In this document: one piece after another, positions 1 to 6,150 of the stretch
Layout: each line of letters starts with the position of its first letter
Numbering within the stretch: the first letter of the stretch is position 1
Assembly (NCBI GenBank): GCA_001313065.1
Contig: BBFD01000183.1
Span: forward strand, 1-8,287
Length of the DNA: 8,287 bases
Direction of reading: 5' to 3'
Source: Silvimonas sp. JCM 19000
GTDB lineage: Bacteria > Pseudomonadota > Gammaproteobacteria > Burkholderiales > Chitinibacteraceae
Notes under the pieces: model-generated
The model's input: the letters and a program-made list of their open reading frames with translations, nothing else
Database searches by the model: none
What the model was told of the DNA's origin: nothing
Program-made: the position numbers and the translations under genes

Positions 1-36
1 GGCCGCGCGGCGCGCCAGCCGTAGCGGCTTGGCCGC

Positions 37-51
37 GGCACGATATTTGCA
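37..51 (+). promoter_or_regulatory. Sigma-54 (-24/-12) promoter of nasTS
   Basis: The sequence GGCACG-ATAT-TTGCA matches the sigma-54 consensus (T)GGCACG-N4-TTGCW at every position shown. The invariant GG (37-38) and GC (49-50) are exactly 10 bases apart. Transcription should start about 12 bases after the -12 element, near base 62, giving an untranslated leader of about 70 bases before nasT at 132. Sigma-54 promoters of nitrogen genes are usually activated by NtrC bound upstream; those sites would lie outside this window. The inference is that the regulators are made under nitrogen limitation. The remaining bases 1-131 show no supported gene. Confidence 0.8.
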
Positions 52-131
52 TGTTGCATCCATCATCAGCCTTATGGAGTTCTGCGCCGTGCCCTCGCCG
101 TCCCGTCTGATTCCCCCGCAGGCCTGAGCGC

Positions 132-707
132 ATGTTGCGCGTGCTGCTGGTCACCGACACTGCCAAAGCCATCGGCGCGCTGCGCGATACCTTGTTGCAG
201 CAGGGTTATGACGTGCTGCCCGATGCGGTTAGCTCCACCGCTTTGTTGCGCGCGGTGGAACAGCAGCACCCCGATGTGGTGATTATCGATACCGAAAGCC
301 CGTCGCGCGACACGCTGGAACAACTGGCCGTGATGAACGCGACCGCACCACGCCCAGTGGTGATGTTTACCCACGACGCCAACCAGCAATTAATCCGCGC
401 CGCTGTCGGCGCAGGCGTAACCACCTATGTCGTTGACGGTCTGGCCGCCGAGAAACTTTCCCCCATTATCGAGGTTGCGCTGGTGCGTTTTGCCGAGGAT
501 GACCGGCTGCGACAACGCCTGGCCAAGGTAGAACAACAGCTGTCAGATCGTAAATTGATCGATCGCGCCAAAGGCGTGCTGATGGACAAGCGCGGCCTGA
601 CTGAAGCCGCTGCCTATGAACTCTTGCGCACGCAAGCCATGAAGCAAGGCCAGAAGCTGGCCGACGTGGCGCGCCAACTGATTAATATGTCCGACCTGCT
701 CGGCTAA
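132..707 (+). CDS. nasT: NasT, ANTAR-domain antitermination regulator
   Basis: This 191-residue protein has a response-regulator receiver fold (about residues 1-120) followed by a short coiled region and a C-terminal ANTAR RNA-binding domain (about 130-190, including KLIDRAKGVLMDKRGLTE and the downstream AYELLRTQAM helix). D9, D53 and T80 sit at receiver active-site positions, and VVDGL stands where typical receivers carry the conserved Lys. NasT proteins bind two-hexaloop RNA hairpins in nas leader RNAs and prevent transcription termination. In nasTS systems activity is controlled by NasS binding rather than by a kinase. An in-frame stop at 108-110 leaves ATG 132 as the first usable start, with a weak AGG at 120-122 as ribosome site. 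The gene is intact, 12 bases before nasS. Its likely RNA target is the hairpin pair at 1968-2042. Confidence 0.93.
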   Translation: MLRVLLVTDTAKAIGALRDTLLQQGYDVLPDAVSSTALLRAVEQQHPDVVIIDTESPSRDTLEQLAVMNATAPRPVVMFTHDANQQLIRAAVGAGVTTYVVDGLAAEKLSPIIEVALVRFAEDDRLRQRLAKVEQQLSDRKLIDRAKGVLMDKRGLTEAAAYELLRTQAMKQGQKLADVARQLINMSDLLG

Positions 708-719
708 GGAAATCCAGCA

Positions 720-1807
720 ATGCACGCCTCCCTGCCCGCATCTGGCGCCCCGGAAAAAAAACCACGCTACGGCTGGGTTTTGTTGCGCTGACCGATTGCG
801 CGCCGCTGCTCGTGGCCCAACGTTTTGCCGCCAGCGCCGGGCTGGAACTGCAATTGCTGCGCCAACCGTCGTGGGCGGCGTTGCGCGATAAATTGCTCAG
901 TGGCGAACTCGACGCCGCGCATGCGCTATACGGCCTGCCTACGGCGTGCAACTGGGGATAGGTGGGCCGCAAGCGGATATGGCGGCATTGATGACGCTGA
1001 ACCAGAATGGCCAGGCCATTACCCTGTCGCCAGCGCTCGCCCAGCAATTGCGCAGTGGCCAGAGCCTGCGTCAGATTGTCGACACCAGCCCGCGCCAGTT
1101 GGTGTTTGCGCAGACTTTTCCGACCGGCACCCATGCGATGTGGCTGTATTACTGGCTGGCGGCGCAAGGCGTGCATCCCTTGAGCGATGTCCAGTCCGTG
1201 GTGATTGCGCCGTCCGAGATGAGCGCCACGCTGGCCAGCGGGCGCCTTGACGGGTTCTGCGCTGGCGAGCCTGGCACGCTGTGGCGGCACAAGCCGGCGC
1301 TGGCGTCACCTGGATCGTCAGCAGCGAAATCTGGCCCGAGCATCCAGAAAAAATCCTGGCCTGCCGCCGCGACTTTGCCGCGCTTTACCCCAACAGTGCG
1401 CGTGCGCTGATCCGCTGCGTGTTGCAGGCTTGCCGCTGGCTTGATGCCGACAGCATGCATCGGGCCGAAGCCGCACGTATGCTGGCCCAGCCGCAATATC
1501 TGAACCAGCCGGAAGCACTGATTCTGCGCGTCTGCTCGGCCAGTTTCCGCCGCGCACGGATACTCCGGAGCCGGTGCGCTTCTTTGGCAACGGCGCGGTC
1601 ACCTATCCGTGGTTATCCGATGGCGCATGGTTTGTCAGCCAGTACCAGCGCTGGGGCTATATCAAACGCGACATCGAGCCGATGACCATAGCGGCAGGCA
1701 TCAACCAGACTGCCTTGTATCGCCAGGCCGCCGCTGAACTCGGCATCGCCTGCCCGGATAGCGACGTGCGCCACAGCGTATTAATGGACGGTACGCACTG
1801 GCCTTGA
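720..1807 (+). CDS. nasS: NasS, nitrate/nitrite-sensing NasT antagonist (frameshifted in this sequence)
   Basis: NasS is a cytoplasmic relative of the NrtA/CmpA nitrate- and bicarbonate-binding proteins. It binds NasT and keeps it inactive until nitrate or nitrite releases it. The start ATG 720 follows AAGGA at 706-710. Repaired, the protein is about 363 residues. Recognisable blocks in order are LRLGFVALTDCAPLLVAQ, LYGLPYGVQLGIGGPQADM, FAQTFPTGTHAMWLYYW, FCAGEPWHAVA, SSEIWPEHPEKILA and VTYPWLSDGAWFVSQYQRWG. The N-terminus (MHASLPASGAPEKK) has no signal peptide or lipobox, which favours a cytosolic sensor over an ABC-transporter binding protein. The frame breaks four times: at the A run 754-761, near 936 (CCTACGG), near 1272 (CCTGGC) and near 1531 (GCGTCTG). 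Each break is one base short, and conserved sequence continues immediately. I treat this as one real gene with sequence errors. Confidence 0.88.
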
Positions 1808-1939
1808 TGGCACCGGGGCCGGGTCCACGGTCTGCAGTCGCGCCCCAAAACGGTTAATGCAGCGGCATAACGGGCCATGGTTGTGCACGCTGTGCCGCGC
1901 CCCTGCCCGCCAGGCCGCATAAAGCCTCAACAAGGCGGG

Positions 1940-1955
1940 CTGCACAGCATTTGCT
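1940..1955 (+). promoter_or_regulatory. Candidate sigma-54 promoter for the nasA-nirBD-nasC operon
   Basis: CTGCAC-AGCAT-TTGCT aligns with TGGCAC-N5-TTGCW. GCAC, the spacing and TTGC all match, but the -24 element reads TG instead of GG, so the match is imperfect. The support is positional: a start about 12 bases past the -12 element falls near 1966, just before the first leader hairpin (1968-1991). Klebsiella nasF is known to combine a sigma-54/NtrC promoter with a leader hairpin and terminator. A base miscalled in this error-prone sequence could explain the mismatch, but that is inference. Confidence 0.45.
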
Positions 1956-1967
1956 CCAGACAAACAA

Positions 1968-1991
1968 GTCTGGCGCAACGGCGTGCCAGAT
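1968..1991 (+). ncRNA. Leader hairpin P1 of two-hexaloop ANTAR RNA motif
   Basis: Bases 1968-1976 (GTCTGGCGC) pair with 1983-1991 (GTGCCAGAT) to make a 9-bp stem with two G-U pairs, closed on the six-base loop AACGGC (1977-1982). ANTAR-target hexaloops conserve A at position 1 and G at position 4, and both are present. The second hairpin, 37 bases downstream, has the identical loop. An upstream CCAGAC (1956-1961) could compete for GTCTGG (1968-1973) with a perfect 6-bp stem, but if transcription starts near 1966 that copy is not in the RNA. Confidence 0.75.
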
Positions 1992-2028
1992 CGGCAAGAC
2001 CTAGCAGTAGCGCAACACCCGATTTACC

Positions 2029-2042
2029 GGACAACGGCGTCC
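2029..2042 (+). ncRNA. Leader hairpin P2 of two-hexaloop ANTAR RNA motif, overlapping the terminator
   Basis: GGAC (2029-2032) pairs with GTCC (2039-2042) around the hexaloop AACGGC (2033-2038), which again has A1 and G4. Bases 2033-2042, the loop plus the 3' strand, are exactly the 5' arm of the downstream terminator, so the two structures exclude each other. NasT bound to P1 and P2 should therefore allow read-through. The stem is short (4 bp, with a C-C mismatch below it) and the 37-base linker from P1 seems long for this motif. P2 alone would be weak evidence; the identical loop and exact overlap make it convincing. Confidence 0.72.
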
Positions 2043-2090
2043 CTTCCTCACCTCGCGGTGACGGAACGGACGCCGTTTTTTTGTTTTTTT
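2033..2090 (+). terminator. Intrinsic terminator/attenuator in the nasA leader
   Basis: AACGGCGTCC (2033-2042) pairs perfectly with GGACGCCGTT (2068-2077). After a C-C mismatch, TTCC (2044-2047) pairs with GGAA (2063-2066), and after a bulged C, TCACC (2048-2052) pairs with GGTGA (2057-2061) around the loop TCGC. That gives 19 paired bases, followed by seven T, one G and seven more T (2076-2090). It ends 44 bases before the nasA start, so it is an attenuator for the operon rather than an end-of-gene terminator for nasS. Confidence 0.93.
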
Positions 2091-2134
2091 ACGCCCCCGA
2101 AAAACATCGCACTCACTGCCACGGAGTAATCACC

Positions 2135-3337
2135 ATGGACCGTAGTTTCTGGCGTTCCGGCCACACCCCCACCTTGTTGGCGGCATTTTTTTGTATTTCG
2201 ATCTCAGCTTTATGGTCTGGTATCTGCTCGGACCATTGCAGGTGCAGATTGCCAGCAGCCTGCACTTGAGCACGCAACAACGCGGCCTGATGGTCGCCAC
2301 CCCCATCCTGGCGGGCGCGATTCTGCGCGTGGTGATGGGCGTATTGAGTGATCGCATCGGCGCCCGCCGCGCCGGATTGCTGGGCCAGCTGATCGTCATC
2401 GGCGCTTTGCTGGCGGCATGGCAACTGGGCATTAACAGCATGGGCGCGGCACTGTTGCTGGGCTTGTTTCTCGGCGTGGCCGGGGCGTCGTTTGCCGTGG
2501 CCTTGCCGCTGGCGTCGCGCTGGTATCCCAGCCAGCACCAGGGCACGGCCATGGGCATTGCCGGCGCGGGTAACTCCGGCACGGTGCTGGCGGCGCTGTT
2601 TGCCCCGGTCCTGGCCGCGGCGTTTGGCTGGCAGAGCGTGTTTGGCTTTGCCTGCATTCCCTTGCTGCTGGTGCTGGGCTATTTCTGGGGCTTTGCCAAA
2701 GAAGCACCGACGCACAGCAAACCCAAAGCCTTTAAAGACTACGCGGCCATGCTGGGCCACAAGGATGCGTGGTGGTTCATGTTCTTTTACTCGCTCACCT
2801 TCGGCGGCTTCTCCGGCTTTGCCAGCGCGCTGCCCGGCTTTTTTCATGATCAGTTCGGCTTTGATCCCAAACTGGCCGGATATTGCACCGCCGCCTGCGT
2901 GTTTGCCGGTTCGGCCATGCGCCCGGTGGGCGGCGTGGTGGCGGATCGCATCGGCGGCACGCGCTCACTGCTGACCGTCTATGCCGCGGTCACGCTGTTG
3001 ATTGCGGCCGCCGGTTTCAACATGGGCGGGCAGTATGGCGTGGTGGCGCTGTTTATCGGCGCAATGCTGTGCCTGGGCGCCGGCAATGGCGCGGTATTCC
3101 AGTTGGTGCCGCAACGCTTTGGCGCGGAGATCGGCGTAATGACGGGTCTGATCGGCATGGCCGGTGGCGTCGGCGGCTTTGCCCTGACCGCCAGCCTGGG
3201 CGCCATCAAACAAGGCACCGGCAGTTATGCACGGGCCTGTGGCTGTTTGCCTGCCTGACCGCACTGGCTGGCTCAGCCTGAGCAACGTCAAGGCGCGCTG
3301 GCGCAGTGGCTGGACCATGGCCAGTGCCCGCGTTTGA
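2135..3337 (+). CDS. nasA: NarK/NasA-type MFS nitrate/nitrite transporter (frameshifted in this sequence)
   Basis: This is a major-facilitator membrane protein of the nitrate/nitrite porter family that brings nitrate into the cell. GGAG at 2123-2126 lies 8 bases before ATG 2135. Repaired, it has about 400 residues and around 12 hydrophobic segments. The two family signatures are visible: SRWYPSQHQGTAMGIAGAGNSG (about residues 128-150) and GAGNGAVFQLVPQRFGAEIG (about 315-335). R65 (ILRVVMG) and R263 (AMRPVGG) match the paired substrate-binding arginines of NarK, and each precedes a DRIG motif. The frame breaks at the T run 2186-2192, near 3230 (CACGGGCC) and near 3271 (GGCTCAGC); the repaired C-terminus reads SLSNVKARWRSGWTMASARV and stops at 3335-3337. 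It is the first gene after the attenuator and 27 bases before nirB. Confidence 0.92.
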
Positions 3338-3364
3338 TACGCCCATCCCCGAGGTAAACATCGT

Positions 3365-5804
3365 ATGAGCAAACCCAAATTAGTAGTGATCGGTAACGGC
3401 ATGGCCGGCATCCGCACGCTGGAAGAATTATTGCAACTGGCGCCTGACCAGTACGACATCACCGTCTTCGGCGCCGAGCCCCACCCCAACTACAACCGGA
3501 TTCTGCTGTCGCCGGTGCTGGCTGGTGAGCAAGCGTTTGACGACATTATCCTGAACCCCTTGAGCTGGTACGCCGACCACGGCATTACGCTGCATCTGGC
3601 AAAACGGTAACGCAGATTGATCGCCGTAACCGCGTCGTGCGCGCCGCCGATGGCACGGAGGCGGCTTATGACCGCCTGTTGCTGGCCACCGGTTCCAGCC
3701 CGTTTATCCTGCCGGTGCCGGGCAAGGATTTGCGTGGTGTCATCAGCTACCGCGACATCTTCGACACCGAAACCATGATAGCCACGGCCCAGCTTAAACA
3801 ACACGCGGTGGTCATCGGCGGGGGATTGTTGGGGCTGGAAGCCGCCAACGGCCTCAAGCTGCGCGGCATGAGCGTGACGGTGGTGCATCTGGGCGACTGG
3901 CTGCTGGACAAGCAACTCGACATCACCGCCGGCAAGTTATTGCAAGCCTCGCTGGAACAACGCGGCCTGCAGTTTTTTTTGCTGGCGCACCAGACTGCTG
4001 AGATCGTTGGCAATGCTGCGGGTGAAGCGGTGGCCGTGCGCTTCAAGAACGGGACCGAAATCCCGGCTGATCTGGTGGTCATGGCGGTGGGCATCCGCCC
4101 CAACCAGGCGCTGGCCGAGAGCGCGGGCCTGTATTGCAATCGCGGCATTGTGGTCAGCGACGCCTTGCAAACCTTCGATCCGCGTATTTATGCCGTGGGC
4201 GAATGCGTGAACCATCGCGGCACCGCGTATGGCCTGGTGGCGCCTTTGTTCGAGATGGCCAAAGTCTGCGCCAACCATCTGGCCCATCTCGGCATCGGCC
4301 AATACAAAGGCTCGGTGTTATCGACCAAGCTCAAGGTCACCGGCATCGATCTGTTCAGCGCCGGTGATTTTATGGGCTGCGCCGACAGCGAAGACATCGT
4401 GTTGTCAGATCCAGCCGGTGGCGTTTACAAAAAAAGCTGGTGATCAAGGACGACCAACTGGTCGGCGCCTGTTTGTATGGCGACACCACCGACGGCGCAT
4501 GGTATTTCAAATTGCTGAAGGAAGGCCGCAAGATCAACGACTTGCGTGACCATCTGATGTTTGGCGAATCGTCCATCGGCGACGCGGGCACCCAAGGCCA
4601 GAACCGCGCCATGGCCATGCAGGACAGCGACGAAGTCTGCGGCTGCAATGGCGTATGCAAAGGCAATATCGTCAAGGCGATCAAGGACAAAGGTTTGTTC
4701 ACGGTTGATGACGTCAAGAAACACACCAAGGCCGCCAGCTCTTGCGGTTCGTGTACCGGCCTGGTGGAGCAGATCTTGATGAACACGCTCGGCTCCAGCT
4801 TCCAGGAAACACCCAAGACCAAGGCGGTGTGCGGTTGCACCGACCACAATCATGGCGACGTGCGCAAAGTGATTCGCGAGCACCACTTGCTGACGCATCA
4901 GGCGGTCTACCAGTTTATGGAATGGCGCACCCCCAACGGCTGCGCCACCTGCCGCCCCGCGATCAACTATTACCTGCTGTCGACCTGGCCCAAAGAAGCC
5001 ATTGACGATCCGCAAAGCCGTTTTATCAACGAACGCGCACACGCCAATATCCAGAAAGACGGCACCTTTTCGGTAATTCCGCAAATGAAAGGCGGCGTCA
5101 CCAATGCCTCGGAACTACGCCGGATTGCCGATGTGGCCGACAAATACGCCATCCCTATGGTGAAGGTCACCGGCGGCCAGCGTATCGATTTACTCGGCGT
5201 CAAAAAAAGAAGACCTGGTCAACGTCTGGGCCGACCTTGGCATGCAGTCCGGTCATGCCTATGGCAAATCGATACGCACCGTCAAAACCTGCGTCGGTAG
5301 TGAGTTCTGCCGTTTTGGCACCCAAAACAGCACGCAGATGGCATAGACCTGGAAACCATGCTCGCCAATATGTGGAGCCCGCACAAAGTAAAGCTGGCGG
5401 TGTCGGGCTGCCCGCGCAACTGCGCGGAATCCGGCATCAAGGACGTCGGGATTATCGCGGTGGATAGCGGCTGGGAGCTGTATGTGGGCGGCAACGGCGG
5501 CATCAAGACCGAAGTGGCGCAGTTTCTGTGCAAGGTCAAAACGGCGGAAGAGGTCAAGGAATACAGCGGCGCGTTTTTTTGCAGCTGTATCGCGAAGAAG
5601 CCTATTACCTTGACCGCACCGTGCATTACATCGCGCGCGTGGGCCTCGATTACATCAAAGCGCGGGTGGTCGATGACGCCGCCAACCGCCAAGCCCTGCA
5701 CGAACGCTTGTTGTTCTCGCTGGAAGGCTTGCGCGACCCATGGGCGGAACGCATCGCGGGCAAACAAAAAACACGAATTCATTCCTCTGAAGGTGCTGGC
5801 ATGA
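3365..5804 (+). CDS. nirB: Assimilatory NAD(P)H nitrite reductase, large subunit (frameshifted in this sequence)
   Basis: NirB reduces nitrite to ammonium with six electrons from NAD(P)H in the cytoplasm. Repaired, it has about 811-815 residues, close to the family norm of 800-850. In order: an FAD-binding GNGMAG (10-15), an NAD-binding GGGLLGLE (about 152-159), a BFD-type [2Fe-2S] domain (CGCNGVC about 426-432, SCGSC about 461-464), a second Cys-rich block (CGCTDHNHG to NGCATC, about 490-529), a ferredoxin-like half-domain from about 555, and [4Fe-4S]-siroheme ligands TCVGSEFC (about 643-649) and SGCPRNCAES (about 683-687). GAGG (3351-3354) precedes ATG 3365. Frames break near 3604 (CTGGCAAAA), at A runs 4429-4435, 5202-5208 and 5766-5771, near 5340 (ATGGCATAG) and at the T run 5574-5580. 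All catalytic motifs survive, so error is likelier than decay. Confidence 0.93.
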
Positions 5805-6127
5805 ATGCAATCACCACGCCCAACTGGGTACAGATCTGCGCGCTGGACGATATTCCGCCGCTGGGTAGCCGCGTGTTGCAACGCGAGAGCGGCAATGTGG
5901 CGATATTCCGCACTGCAGACGACAGCGTGTTTGCCCTGCTCGACCGTTGCCCGCACAAGGGCGGGCCGCTGAGCCAGGGCATCGTCCATGGCGCGGCGGT
6001 GACCTGCCCTTTGCACAGCTGGAATATCGACCTTGCCAGCGGCGAGGCGCGTGCACCCGACGTCGGCTGTGCGCGCCGGTTTGCGGCCAAGGTAGAAGCA
6101 GGCCTTGTGTTTGTGGCTTTGCATTGA
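5801..6127 (+). CDS. nirD: Nitrite reductase small subunit with complete Rieske ligand set
   Basis: This intact 108-residue protein is the NirD partner of NirB. Its ATG at 5801 overlaps the nirB stop as ATGA, indicating translational coupling. It has a Rieske-type fold with two ligand loops, CPHKGG (C50, H52) and CPLHSWN (C69, H72), so it can be expected to bind a [2Fe-2S] cluster. To my knowledge enteric NirD proteins have the fold but lack these ligands, whereas NasG of Paracoccus denitrificans, a Rieske ferredoxin linking NasB to the nitrate reductase NasC, has them. The same role is plausible here because the nitrate reductase gene follows 23 bases later. It has no signal peptide and is cytoplasmic. 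It could equally be named nasG. Confidence 0.92.
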   Translation: MNAITTPNWVQICALDDIPPLGSRVLQRESGNVAIFRTADDSVFALLDRCPHKGGPLSQGIVHGAAVTCPLHSWNIDLASGEARAPDVGCARRFAAKVEAGLVFVALH

Positions 6128-6150
6128 CTGACCACGCGGGAGCGCATGCG

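Larger units (their letters stand above)
1808..2134 (+). promoter_or_regulatory. Non-coding control region between nasS and nasA
   Basis: This stretch separates the regulatory pair from the structural genes. Bases 1808-1939 show nothing firm: no sigma-70 promoter pair and no terminator-like hairpin with a T tract after nasS. From 1940 on it holds a sigma-54-like site, two hexaloop hairpins and an intrinsic terminator, each listed separately. The transcribed leader would run from about 1966 to the nasA start at 2135, roughly 169 bases. No open frame here resembles a protein; the frame that crosses 1877-2269 in the nasA region is a shadow. Confidence 0.75.

Noticed and set aside
51..110. A 19-codon ATG open frame upstream of nasT, in the nasT frame
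   Set aside because: It begins before the predicted transcription start near 62, has no ribosome site and no recognisable peptide features.
682..1290. Long reverse-strand open frame opposite nasS (202 codons)
   Set aside because: Shadow of nasS; composition is rich in Arg, Ala and His with no recognisable family.
720..1807. NrtA/CmpA periplasmic binding protein of a nitrate ABC transporter
   Set aside because: There is no signal peptide or lipobox, no permease or ATPase gene follows, and nasT is immediately upstream, all favouring cytosolic NasS.
1808..1822. TGGCAC at the end of nasS as a sigma-54 -24 element
   Set aside because: Ten bases after the GG there is GG rather than GC and no TTGC, so the -12 element is missing.
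1885..1895. GCAC-gct-GTGC as an NtrC binding site upstream of nasA
   Set aside because: The spacer is 3 bases; NtrC sites have GCAC and GTGC about 7 bases apart. It is only a short dyad.
1808..1939. A sigma-70 promoter using CATAAC (1866-1871) or CATAAA (1918-1923)
   Set aside because: No TTGACA-like element lies 16-18 bases upstream of either.
2113..2847. Long reverse-strand open frame opposite nasA (244 codons)
   Set aside because: Low-complexity Ala/Gln/Arg-rich shadow opposite a clear transporter gene; high GC keeps antisense frames open.
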